Part shown: in pieces, positions 1-7,332 of the stretch
Numbering within the stretch: position 1 is the stretch's first letter
Layout of the letters: each line of letters begins with the position of its first letter
NCBI GenBank assembly: GCA_029857975.1
Contig: JAOUFX010000031.1
Location: 1-11,740 of the forward strand
Direction: 5' to 3'
DNA: 11,740 nt
From: Deltaproteobacteria bacterium
GTDB lineage: Bacteria > Desulfobacterota > SM23-61
The notes under the pieces: model-generated
The model's database searches: none
Told to the model about the DNA's origin: nothing
The model's input: only the letters and a program-made list of their open reading frames with translations
Program-made: the position numbers and the translations under genes

Positions 1-1
1 C

Positions 2-562
2 ATCAGTGGGGAAGGGGAAGAGATGAGGCAATCCTTCCAAAATTTGATTTTCGCTCTTCTCCTTTCCGTCCTCCTGGTGTACATGCTCCTGGCTTCCCAG
101 TTTGAATCTTTCCTCCATCCTTTTACGGTCATGTTTGCGGTTCCCCTGGCCATCATGGGGGTGATTGGCGCCCTCTTCCTTACGGGGAATTCCCTCAGCC
201 TGGGGGTTTATATCGGCGGGATTATGTTGGGGGGGATTGTGGTCAATAATTCTATTATTCTGGTTGATTACACCAATACGCTAAGAAAGAAAGGCTTTTT
301 ACGACAAGAAGCCGTGATCGAGGGAGGGAGAACGAGGCTGCGACCGATTTTGATGACGGCCCTCACCACCATATTCGGGCTTGTCCCGTTGGCCATGGGC
401 TTTGGAGAAGGATCTGAAATTAGGGCTCCCCTGGCGATTACAGTCATCGGTGGTTTAACATCTTCAACCATTATGACCTTGTTCATCATTCCCATTCTTT
501 ACAGCTCCTTTGAAGATTTGCGGGATATTTTGAAGATTCGTTTTTCAAAAGGACAAAAATGA
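2..562 (+). CDS. RND efflux transporter permease subunit, C-terminal part (5' truncated by window edge)
   Basis: This is the C-terminal membrane half of an inner-membrane RND (AcrB-like) pump, which uses proton flux to drive substrates out through a periplasmic adaptor and outer-membrane channel. The frame is open from base 2, before the first ATG at 23, and begins SGEGEEM, a typical junction between the second porter domain and TM8, so the gene really starts upstream of the window. Five hydrophobic helices follow (counted from the ATG: about 10-28, 36-55, 58-77, 105-125, 137-157), which fits TM8-TM12. TM10 carries GGIVVNNSIILVDY, where AcrB has its relay lysine K940, so the lysine is replaced by Asn. 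The RLRPILMT loop is also typical. It overlaps the next RND gene by 4 bases (ATGA at 559-562), implying coupled translation. The corresponding half of the downstream gene is clearly paralogous. Confidence 0.93.
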   Translation: MSGEGEEMRQSFQNLIFALLLSVLLVYMLLASQFESFLHPFTVMFAVPLAIMGVIGALFLTGNSLSLGVYIGGIMLGGIVVNNSIILVDYTNTLRKKGFLRQEAVIEGGRTRLRPILMTALTTIFGLVPLAMGFGEGSEIRAPLAITVIGGLTSSTIMTLFIIPILYSSFEDLRDILKIRFSKGQK

Positions 563-3500
563 GTTTATCTTCCCTGGCTACCAGGAGACCCGTTACCACC
601 CTCATGGCCTCCTTTGGTTTTCTTCTTTTGGGTGTTATCTCCCTTGTGAACCTGTCTCTGGACTTGTTTCCGGATGTGACTTTTCCCATGGTCACGATTA
701 CCACCCCCATAGGCGGCTATTCTCCGCTTGAGGTAGAAAACCTTATCACCAAACCCATCGAAGAAGCTGTAAGCACTCTCAACAATGTGCATAGTGTGAA
801 GTCTGTATCGAGCGAAGGAGAATCTCGAGTTCATATCGAGTTTAACCTGGGAAGTTCCATGGATTTTGCCGTGGCCGATATTCGGGAAAGGATCAATTTG
901 ATTCGGGATTCCTTTCCGCAAGACGTGAAAGCCACCCAAATCCAGAAATACAATCCCTCAGAAGCTCCCATTATGGTCGTCTCGGCCTTCGGGGAAATAA
1001 ACCCTGTAAGGCTGAGAGAGATGGCCGAGGACGTGATTGAAAAAAGGCTGAAGAGGATCGAGGGGGTGGCCAATGTAGAAATCAAGGGAGGATTGGAGAG
1101 AGAAATTCTTGTAGAAGTAAACCATAGCCGCCTTAAGGCCTTGGGGCTTTCCATCAGCCAGGTGGCCGATGCTCTGAAATCCAGTAATCTTAACCTCCCG
1201 GGAGGAATCCTTGAGCAAAAAGATTCTCAATTTTTAGTTCGAACCGTCGGGGAATATCAGGATCTTGAGCAGATTGCAAACGTAGGTCTCTCCCGAACGA
1301 AAGCTGGTTCGGTGATTTATTTGAAAGACATCGCTAAAGTAAGTGACTCTCATAAAGCAGAGGATACCATTACCCGCTTCCATGGAGAATCCAGGGTCAT
1401 GCTCTCGATTCAGAAAGAGAGCGGGGCGAATATTCTGAAGGTGGAAGAAGCAGTTCAAAAAGAACTGCAGCGGATGCAAGAGATTTTCTTAAAGGGAGTG
1501 AAAGTTGAAACGGTTTATAACCAGGCTGATTTTATCCGGGGGGCCATCCACCGGCTGCGCGACGAGGCTCTGATCGGAGGCCTTCTGGCTATGGTTATGG
1601 TCTGGCTGTTCTTAAGAAATGCTCAATACACGTTGATTGTGGCCGCGGCCATTCCTCTTTCCATTCTGATTACTTTCAGCTTCATGTATTTTGCTGGCCT
1701 TACCCTTAATATCATTTCCCTTTCCGGATTTACTCTGGGCATTGGCATGTTGGTGGATAATTCCATAGTCGTTGTGGATAGTATTTTGAAAAAAAGAAAG
1801 GCGAGGTTCGACCCCATCGAAACTTCCCTGATGGGGACAAAAGAGATAACCAAGGCGATCACCGCCTCCACGTTTGCCCATATCGCCGTTTTTTTACCGG
1901 TTATTTTCCTGCAAAAAAAGATCCGACTCATGTACAGTGGCCTATTTTTTACAGTCTCCTTCTCCCTCCTTGCTTCGCTGGCCGTGGCTTTAACCCTGGT
2001 TCCCCTTTTCTTCTCGCGGAAAAATCCACCTATTCCCGGGCGGCAGGGAAAAGAAAAATTCAGTTTTCCGAAGTATCGGCGGATCTTAATCTGGGGTCTC
2101 CGTAACCGGGGAAAAGTCATCAGCGGCGGGTTTGCTCTCTTTGCCGGCAGTCTTTTCCTCATTCCGGCCATTGGTTTTGAGCCCATGGCCCGGATTGATC
2201 GGGGAGAATTTAAGATCATCCTCCGAACCCCGCCGGGGACAAAAATTTCAATCACGGACCAGGCGGCCAAAGAGGTGGAGAACACCCTTTTCCGTATCCC
2301 GGGGGTGAAAGATGTATCTACGGAGGTAAAAGAAGAGCGGGCCGAGCTTCTGGTCCGTCTTGTTCCCATTTCCCAAAGAGAGCAGAGCACTTGGGAATTT
2401 GTCGAGGAGATCCGCCCCCAAATTACCTCTGTTCCTCGTACCCAAATTTATTTTGATATCGAGAGAAGAAGCACGACTGGTAATAAAATTGCCCTGGAAA
2501 TCAACGGCCCCGACCAGCAGAAATTAATCGAGTTGGCTTTGAAGGTAAAAGAGAAGCTGGCCACAATGGGGGATTTGAGCGACATTGTGATTCATCAGGG
2601 AAACCCCAAGCCCGAGATGCAGATTTTCGTTCAACATGAAAAGGCAGGGGCTGCCGATTTGAATGCCACCCAGATCGCCCATGCGGTTCGTTCCCATTTA
2701 ACCGGCCCCATTGTTACGGAATATCGGACCAAGGGCAAGGAGATCGACCTGAGGGTTAGGCTGGAGGCAGAGGACCAAAAGAATCTTTCAGTTCTGAATC
2801 AAATTTCGCTTCCTGCAGAAACTTCGTCTCAGAGGGTTCTTGTTCCTTTGGGTGAGTTGAGTACATTCCGTTCTACCCTGGGTTGGGCGGAGATTCATCG
2901 AAAAGACCAACACCGGATGATCGAGATGAGTGCGGAAATCGGCAAGTTAGACCTGGCGCGAACGGCTGCTAAAATCGAAAAAGAGTTGGCCGACTTTCCT
3001 TTCCCGAATGAATACAGCTATAACTTTGGAGAAAACTACCAAGAGATGAAAGAAAGTCAGAAGGAAATGATATTTGCCTTCACCTTAGCGGTTATTCTGG
3101 TCTATATGATCTTTGCCTCCCTTTTAGAATCTTTTGTTCACCCTTTAACCATCATGCTCTCTGTCCCTCTGGCGGTTATCGGTTCTATATTCCTTTTATT
3201 CCTGACCGGGAAGGCGATTAATATTCCCGTCTACGTGGGAGCTATCACCCTCGCCGGGATCGTGGTCAATAATTCCGTGGTGCTGATAGACTACATCAAC
3301 CTTTTGCGGTCAAAAGGAGTGGGAAAGTGGAAAGCCATCATCAAAGGGGGAGAAGCGAGGCTGCGACCGATTTTGATGACCTCGGGCACAACCCTATTAG
3401 GATTATTTCCCATGGCTTTAGACCGGGGAGAGGGTTCCAACCTCTGGGCTCCTCTGGCTTTAACGGTCATGGGGGGGTTGATTACTTCCACCTTCTTGAC

Positions 3501-3609
3501 CCTGCTGGTCTTACCCGCCTTTTATTCCCTGATTGAAGACTTGAGAAGCCGCAGAAAACCTCGCCTGTTGGGCGATGGGCGGCATTCTGCGAATGTCTTA
3601 GAACCCTGA
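559..3609 (+). CDS. RND efflux transporter permease subunit, complete (AcrB/HAE-1-like)
   Basis: This is a full-length inner-membrane RND pump of 1016 residues, the usual length for the family. It has TM1 at about 11-31, the first periplasmic porter domain at about 35-330, TM2-TM6 at about 335-485, TM7 at about 520-540, a second periplasmic domain to about 830, and TM8-TM12 ending near 995. The N-terminal MSLSSLATRRPV and the DLFPDVTFPMVTITTP stretch are typical. The TM4 relay segment reads GMLVDNSIVVVDSI, so AcrB's Asp407-Asp408 pair is Asp400-Asn401 here. TM10 reads GIVVNNSVVLIDY, with Asn904 in place of the AcrB relay lysine. It is therefore a pump with a non-AcrB set of relay residues, as found in several tandem RND systems. 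The start at 559 is fixed by the ATGA overlap with the upstream pump gene. Two pump genes in tandem recall MdtB/MdtC, which work as a mixed trimer; whether these do is inference. The substrate cannot be read from the sequence, and any adaptor gene must lie upstream. Confidence 0.95.
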   Translation: MSLSSLATRRPVTTLMASFGFLLLGVISLVNLSLDLFPDVTFPMVTITTPIGGYSPLEVENLITKPIEEAVSTLNNVHSVKSVSSEGESRVHIEFNLGSSMDFAVADIRERINLIRDSFPQDVKATQIQKYNPSEAPIMVVSAFGEINPVRLREMAEDVIEKRLKRIEGVANVEIKGGLEREILVEVNHSRLKALGLSISQVADALKSSNLNLPGGILEQKDSQFLVRTVGEYQDLEQIANVGLSRTKAGSVIYLKDIAKVSDSHKAEDTITRFHGESRVMLSIQKESGANILKVEEAVQKELQRMQEIFLKGVKVETVYNQADFIRGAIHRLRDEALIGGLLAMVMVWLFLRNAQYTLIVAAAIPLSILITFSFMYFAGLTLNIISLSGFTLGIGMLVDNSIVVVDSILKKRKARFDPIETSLMGTKEITKAITASTFAHIAVFLPVIFLQKKIRLMYSGLFFTVSFSLLASLAVALTLVPLFFSRKNPPIPGRQGKEKFSFPKYRRILIWGLRNRGKVISGGFALFAGSLFLIPAIGFEPMARIDRGEFKIILRTPPGTKISITDQAAKEVENTLFRIPGVKDVSTEVKEERAELLVRLVPISQREQSTWEFVEEIRPQITSVPRTQIYFDIERRSTTGNKIALEINGPDQQKLIELALKVKEKLATMGDLSDIVIHQGNPKPEMQIFVQHEKAGAADLNATQIAHAVRSHLTGPIVTEYRTKGKEIDLRVRLEAEDQKNLSVLNQISLPAETSSQRVLVPLGELSTFRSTLGWAEIHRKDQHRMIEMSAEIGKLDLARTAAKIEKELADFPFPNEYSYNFGENYQEMKESQKEMIFAFTLAVILVYMIFASLLESFVHPLTIMLSVPLAVIGSIFLLFLTGKAINIPVYVGAITLAGIVVNNSVVLIDYINLLRSKGVGKWKAIIKGGEARLRPILMTSGTTLLGLFPMALDRGEGSNLWAPLALTVMGGLITSTFLTLLVLPAFYSLIEDLRSRRKPRLLGDGRHSANVLEP

Positions 3610-3705
3610 AAGGCGTATACGGATTGGGCTGAAGCGGTAGGGGTAAATAGACAGAAATTCGGTCCGTAAAAATTTATTTTGCGTAGGTTAGTATTTTTTA
3701 TCGGC

Positions 3706-3744
3706 GCTTGTAATGCCCTTCCGTAACCGGGGGGCATTACAAGC
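3706..3744. terminator. Perfect 13-bp inverted repeat between convergent genes (candidate bidirectional terminator)
   Basis: GCTTGTAATGCCC (3706-3718) and its exact reverse complement GGGCATTACAAGC (3732-3744) enclose a 13-base loop. The hairpin lies between the end of the RND gene on the + strand and the end of the SpoVG-like gene on the - strand, where a shared terminator is expected. There is no proper U-run directly after the stem on either strand, so a simple intrinsic terminator is not proven. A dispersed palindromic repeat of the REP type is the alternative. Confidence 0.5.
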
Positions 3745-3761
3745 ACGTACTAAGGCAGGGA

Positions 3762-4049
3762 TCATGATGGTTGGGCTTCTTTGAGTTTGTCATATGCATT
3801 TAAAATGACCTTCTCAAAATATTCCCGGGTTTCCTTATTAATGGGGTAGCAGAGATCATACCAGCGTTTCGATTCTTTCGTTTTTTGGGAAGGGAAAGAA
3901 AGCAATTTCACGTTGCCGTTTTTGGATTTTAGAATTTTTATGTTGCGAATGGCCAAGCTGTTATCCAGGACGACTTCGGCAAATCCCAGAACGTTTCCCT
4001 CGTCATTTCTCTCGCGAATGGTGATATTTACATTAGTAATCTTTACCAT
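3762..4049 (-). CDS. spoVG: SpoVG family protein
   Basis: This is a small protein of 95 residues, a usual size for SpoVG, a family first known from Bacillus sporulation and septation and shown in several bacteria to bind nucleic acid. Recognisable family features are the start MVKITNVNITIRE, the strand FAEVVLDNSLAIRNIKIL (about 23-40), the SFPSQKT motif (about 51-57) and the C-terminal CYPINKETREYFEKVILNAY (about 67-86). The SFPSQKT and PIN-x-x-TR elements match the conserved parts of the family. An AAGGAG ribosome binding site sits 7 bases before the start. It follows the TPR gene by 30 bases on the same strand, so the two are probably co-transcribed. Nothing else here suggests sporulation, so a regulatory role is more likely; the target is unknown. 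Confidence 0.85.
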   Translation of the reverse strand: MVKITNVNITIRERNDEGNVLGFAEVVLDNSLAIRNIKILKSKNGNVKLLSFPSQKTKESKRWYDLCYPINKETREYFEKVILNAYDKLKEAQPS

Positions 4050-4079
4050 ATCTTTTCTCCTTTTGTAGTAATTTTTTTG

Positions 4080-4781
4080 TCATTTAATTTTTTGTAATGC
4101 TTGCTTAGCCTGCGTGAAGTCGGGATTGAGTTGTAAGGCCCTGGAGTATTCCTTTTTGGCGCGGTCTGTAGCTTTCATGCCTTCAAATATCCTCCCCAGT
4201 TCGAAATGATAGAAGGCATATTGGGGTTCAGCGCGGAAAATAATCCCAAATTCCGCCATCGCCCGGTTCATGTCTCCCTTTAGAGCATAGATCCTTCCCA
4301 GGTCGAAATGGGCCTCGGTATAATCAGGACTCATTTCCAGAGATTTCTGAAGCTCCACGATTGCCTCATCCAGCTTCGCTTTATCGAAGGATAAAATCTT
4401 ACCGATCATGGCCCGGGCGTGATAATTTTTTGGTTCAATATCCAAAACTTTCTTAAATTTGGCGATGGCTTTTTCGGTTTCTTTCTTGTAAAAATAAGTC
4501 ATCCCCATCCAGTAATGAGCAATAGGCGTATCCGGAGACAACTTGGCCGATTCCTCAAAAGCTTTTAGAGCTGCATCAAATTTTTTCTCACGAAGAAATT
4601 CATGACCTTTTTTGAACGGTTCCTCAGCCCCCTTGGCAAAAGGACTTTTTTTCACTTCCGTTTCAGAAACCCTACTGAGCGATTTTCCCTTGACTGTTTT
4701 TACTGTGACCCAGTAGGTGCCTCCTGCGGCTGCAACCACTGCGATGATAATCGCTGCGATCCATTTTTGGCTTGCTTTCAT
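4080..4781 (-). CDS. Membrane-anchored tetratricopeptide repeat (TPR) protein
   Basis: The protein has 233 residues. An N-terminal hydrophobic segment (about 7-24, WIAAIIIAVVAAAGGTYW) follows two lysines and has no lipobox, so it is probably an uncleaved anchor with the rest in the periplasm. After a charged linker, about five TPR units run from residue 53 to the end (roughly 53-84, 86-118, 120-153, 154-187, 188-221), shown by the repeated pattern of A-x-x-x-F, L-x-x-x-P-x-x and A-x-x-x-L-G. TPR arrays are protein-binding scaffolds; the partner is not evident. An AAGGAG ribosome binding site lies 7 bases before the ATG, and a promoter-like region lies directly upstream. It is the first gene of a probable two-gene operon with the SpoVG-like gene. 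The link between the two is unexplained. Confidence 0.88.
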   Translation of the reverse strand: MKASQKWIAAIIIAVVAAAGGTYWVTVKTVKGKSLSRVSETEVKKSPFAKGAEEPFKKGHEFLREKKFDAALKAFEESAKLSPDTPIAHYWMGMTYFYKKETEKAIAKFKKVLDIEPKNYHARAMIGKILSFDKAKLDEAIVELQKSLEMSPDYTEAHFDLGRIYALKGDMNRAMAEFGIIFRAEPQYAFYHFELGRIFEGMKATDRAKKEYSRALQLNPDFTQAKQALQKIK

Positions 4782-4800
4782 TCATTTTCTCCTTGGTCAA

Positions 4801-4859
4801 ATTCTATTATAGCATACAAATATTTTTCTCCCCTGTCAATTATTTATACTTACTGTCAA
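4801..4859 (-). promoter_or_regulatory. Sigma70-type promoter region for the TPR-SpoVG operon
   Basis: Read on the - strand, a consensus TTGACA (4834-4839) is followed after 17 bases by TATGCT (4811-4816). Overlapping this is an extended -10, TGCTATAAT, whose TATAAT occupies 4806-4811. A second TTGACA lies 20 bases further upstream (4854-4859). The predicted transcript would start about 10-25 bases before the AAGGAG of the TPR gene. Either -10 could be the functional one; this was judged by eye. Confidence 0.6.
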
Positions 4860-5207
4860 CTTATTATCGTAGTCAACATCACAACCATTCGCGGTTAACC
4901 CAAAACTGCCGGTTAATTCTATTTAAAAAATTCGGATTTTTATAATCCCTAAATGGAGCCTCTTCATTCATAAATTTTATGCAAAAAAAATGCCGGTTTA
5001 AATGAACTAGGATTTACCGCCCTTGACAACAAAATCCCTTCTCAAATTCTGTCATAAGAAGTAGGGGTAAAAATCCTTTTTAAAGCCAGTATGTTAGGGG
5101 GGTGTTGAGGAGTTCATTAAAAAAAAGATTGACATCTTCTTTAGTGAAGTCTTGCATTTTTTAGGCGCATAGTTGTTCCTGGTAACTATCGAGAATATTA
5201 GCTTAAA

Positions 5208-5379
5208 ATGGACCTTCAGGGATTTAAGGTTCACGGTAATCCTTTCTACCAGAATCTGTTTCCTTACTTGGGCGGCGCGGCATAAGTTGGTGGTGGCGGC
5301 CCGGGTGGTCAAAATTAACGATCATGAGAAGAACTTTACGAAGGGGTTGGTGCGGGAGGCGCAGCAGCGGACGGGATAA
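5208..5379 (+). pseudogene. Possible short gene remnant broken by a frameshift
   Basis: Two neighbouring open stretches in different frames read like pieces of one protein. The first starts at the ATG at 5208 (MDLQGFKVHGNPFYQNLFPY) and stops at 5283-5285. The second (about 5280-5379) contains HKLVVAARVVKINDHEKNF and ends REAQQRTG. The join lies in a GC-rich patch unlike the AT-rich flanks. I do not recognise a family, and there is no clear ribosome binding site. It may be a decayed fragment or chance open sequence. Confidence 0.25.
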
Positions 5380-5667
5380 CTTTTTTCTTAAGTTCCAGGA
5401 GACCCGCCTCCTCTGTCCCCTCCCTTTTCCAGAATCCCCTGACTCAGCCGAGCTGATTTCTCTTTTCCATAATTCCAAAGCTATCCCCCTTTTAAATATC
5501 CTTCCCCTATCCCTTCCTGCCATCCTTATGGCGGAATTCCAAAAATCCCTTTAAAAATGTTGCATGCCAGACACAAAGGTGATATAAATTTAATCATTTT
5601 AAACTATCCTCCAAGAAGAAAGTAGGACGACATTCTGATAGGCGGAAACCTCTCTTTTGACTGGGGA

Positions 5668-5673
5668 TATAAT
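5668..5673 (+). promoter_or_regulatory. Possible -10 element upstream of the exporter operon
   Basis: A consensus TATAAT lies 28 bases before the Wzm start. No -35 is recognisable at the normal 16-18 base spacing (the position holds GAAACC), and a TTGACT sits too close, ending 5 bases upstream. It is suggestive only; the operon promoter may lie elsewhere in the long gap. Confidence 0.25.
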
Positions 5674-5701
5674 TGTCAGGAACTCTTAACCGGATATAAA
5701 C

Positions 5702-6478
5702 ATGAGAAAAATTGAAAAGGAATTTCGATTAAAACTCGACCTTCTCTGGCTTCTTACAAAGAAAGAAATAACTCTGAAGTATAAAAGGACCTTCCTGGGG
5801 ATCTTTTGGTCTTTGTTAAACCCTATTCTTTTAAGCTTAGTCCTTTTCATTGCCTTTAAGATATTTTTGAAGATCCAGATGGAGAACTACGCCTTCTTTT
5901 TCCTTTCCGCTCTTTTCCCCTGGAACTGGTTTTCTGCTTCCACAACCATGGCCACCGCAACCCTGATTGGTAATGTAAACCTCATAAAAAAGATTCGTTT
6001 CCCGAGACATTTTCTTATTCTTGCAGTGGTCTTAGCTCAGCTCGTTAATCTTCTCTTTGCCCTTCCAATCATAATAACGCTTGCCTACTTTTCTGGAAAA
6101 GGGCTTGGAGTAATTTGGCTGCTGGGGATTCCCATTTTGATTACGATACAATTCATCGTAACAACCGGTATCTCTCTATTGACCGCCATGGTGAATGCCT
6201 ATTTTCGGGACATGGAATACATCATAGGTGTCGCGATGAGTATGCTCTTTTGGATGACCCCAATTATTTATCCCTTAGAGATGGTCCCAAAAGCTTATAA
6301 AATATACCTAACCTTAAATCCCCTCACTTACCTGATAACGGCCTGGAGAGATATATTTATGTTCAACTCCATAAATTGGGCCAATATAGGTATCTCTTTT
6401 GGAAGCGCTTTGGTATTTTTCTTTTTAGGTGTTTTTGTCTTTCAACGACTTGGTAGGAGATTGGATGAGGTTATATGA
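5702..6478 (+). CDS. wzm: Polysaccharide ABC transporter permease, Wzm/KpsM type
   Basis: This is the membrane subunit (258 residues) of an ABC-2 type exporter that moves lipid-linked O-antigen, capsule or a similar glycan from the cytoplasm across the inner membrane. An amphipathic N-terminus (KEITLKYKRTFLGIFWSLLN, about 21-40) leads into about six helices (roughly 32-56, 63-80, 103-128, 138-163, 172-190, 229-249). Family hallmarks are AYFRDMEYI (about 166-174) before the fifth helix, TPIIYPLEMVP (about 186-196) and LNPLTYLITAWRDI (about 205-218). Length is normal. The ATG at 5702 has no good Shine-Dalgarno directly before it, but the N-terminus fits the family. It overlaps the ATPase gene by ATGA, so the pair is translationally coupled. 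The glycan cannot be named from the sequence. Confidence 0.93.
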   Translation: MRKIEKEFRLKLDLLWLLTKKEITLKYKRTFLGIFWSLLNPILLSLVLFIAFKIFLKIQMENYAFFFLSALFPWNWFSASTTMATATLIGNVNLIKKIRFPRHFLILAVVLAQLVNLLFALPIIITLAYFSGKGLGVIWLLGIPILITIQFIVTTGISLLTAMVNAYFRDMEYIIGVAMSMLFWMTPIIYPLEMVPKAYKIYLTLNPLTYLITAWRDIFMFNSINWANIGISFGSALVFFFLGVFVFQRLGRRLDEVI

Positions 6479-7209
6479 GTTACATTGTTGAAATCGAAGA
6501 TGTATGGAAGAGGTTTCCCATGATGCGGGATAAGCCCGGTTTTAAAGAATTTTTAGTGAACCTACCTAAATTTGCCAAAAGAAACTCAGATGCCTACTTC
6601 TGGGCCTTAAAAGGGATAAGTTTTAAAGTTAAAAAGGGTGAGTGCCTTGGTGTAATAGGGAAAAATGGCGCAGGGAAAAGTACCCTACTTTCTTTAATGC
6701 TGGGAACGATTTTCCCGACCAAAGGAGAGATAAAAGTATCTTTAAAGGTGGCGCCCCTTCTGGAACTTGGGGCAGGATTCCATCCTGACCTTACGGGCCC
6801 GGAGAATATCCTTATCAATGGTGTGCTTCTGGGTCTTACAAGGAATGAGGTTATGGAGAGGATGGAAAGGATTATTTCTTTCTCCGAGATAGGAGAATTC
6901 ATCAATATGCCAGCACGTACATATTCGAGCGGCATGTATCTACGGCTTGCTTTTTCCGTAGCGATCCATACAGATCCCGAGTTACTCCTTATCGATGAGA
7001 TTCTTGCTGTAGGCGATGAGGCGTTTCAGAAAAAGTCCAGAGAAGCCTTAATTGGATTGATAAAGAGAGGGGTTACAACCATTTTTGTTTCCCACAACTT
7101 AGCTGCTGTTCAAGAGATTTGTGATAGCGCCATTTGGCTGGATGGTGGAGAAATAATGGCAGGGGGAGATCCAGAAAAGGTAGTCGAGAATTATAGAAAA
7201 TATTATTAA
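6475..7209 (+). CDS. wzt: Polysaccharide ABC transporter ATP-binding protein, Wzt/KpsT type without C-terminal carbohydrate-binding domain
   Basis: This is the ATPase subunit (244 residues) that powers the Wzm-type permease. It shows Walker A GKNGAGKST (62-70), the ELGAGFHPDLTGPENI stretch typical of polysaccharide exporters (about 97-112), the ABC signature YSSGM (150-154), Walker B LLLIDE with catalytic Glu175 and D-loop AVGDE (to about 182), and switch His207 in VSHN. The protein ends about 35 residues after the H-loop. It therefore lacks the roughly 180-residue C-terminal domain with which Wzt of E. coli O9a (about 430 residues in all) recognises the capped end of its glycan. Length matches KpsT and the short Wzt proteins, where export is not coupled to recognition of a terminal cap. 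It overlaps wzm by 4 bases. Confidence 0.94.
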   Translation: MSYIVEIEDVWKRFPMMRDKPGFKEFLVNLPKFAKRNSDAYFWALKGISFKVKKGECLGVIGKNGAGKSTLLSLMLGTIFPTKGEIKVSLKVAPLLELGAGFHPDLTGPENILINGVLLGLTRNEVMERMERIISFSEIGEFINMPARTYSSGMYLRLAFSVAIHTDPELLLIDEILAVGDEAFQKKSREALIGLIKRGVTTIFVSHNLAAVQEICDSAIWLDGGEIMAGGDPEKVVENYRKYY

Positions 7210-7290
7210 TTCATTTCATAATTTAAAAGGTATGCATTAAAATTTTACTTCAATAAAAGATGCTTCATAATACGACAAATTGCAAACTCT

Positions 7291-7316
7291 CTCGGTGGTA
7301 AAATTAGCATACCGAG
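7291..7316. repeat. Short inverted repeat before the first methyltransferase
   Basis: CTCGGT (7291-7296) and ACCGAG (7311-7316) form a 6-bp stem around a 14-base loop, just before the AAAGG ribosome binding site (7323-7327) of the next gene. It could be a regulator site or a weak hairpin in the 123-base gap after wzt. Arms this short can arise by chance. Confidence 0.3.
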
Positions 7317-7332
7317 GCAGAGAAAGGTTTTT

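Larger units (their letters stand above)
4860..5701. other. Long intergenic region without a convincing gene
   Basis: About 840 bases separate the leftward TPR-SpoVG operon from the rightward exporter operon. No open frame here has a convincing ribosome binding site plus recognisable protein. The parts I can name are an AT-rich left part with a TTGACA at 5023-5028, a possible gene remnant at 5208-5379, a strongly C/T-rich stretch on the + strand at about 5395-5520, a small hairpin at 5519-5532 (GCCAT-CCTT-ATGGC), and a TATAAT at 5668-5673. I see no tRNA, no CRISPR repeat and no insertion-sequence ends. A small RNA or long leader cannot be excluded. Confidence 0.6.

Noticed and set aside
1623..2390. 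A 255-residue open frame on the - strand
   Set aside because: It lies wholly antisense to the RND pump gene, which has full-length family similarity; its composition is that of a shadow frame.
5324..5554. A 76-residue open frame in the pyrimidine-rich gap
   Set aside because: There is no recognisable family or ribosome binding site, and its Ser/Leu/Pro-rich product follows from the C/T-rich DNA.
5641..5651. GGCGGAAACCT as an RfaH-type ops/JUMPstart element before the polysaccharide operon
   Set aside because: It shares only the GGCGG core with GGCGGTAGCGT, and the rest of the JUMPstart context is absent.
7210..7332. Separate promoter between wzt and the first methyltransferase
   Set aside because: A TAAAAT is present but no -35 at suitable spacing; a continuing transcript from the exporter genes is equally likely.
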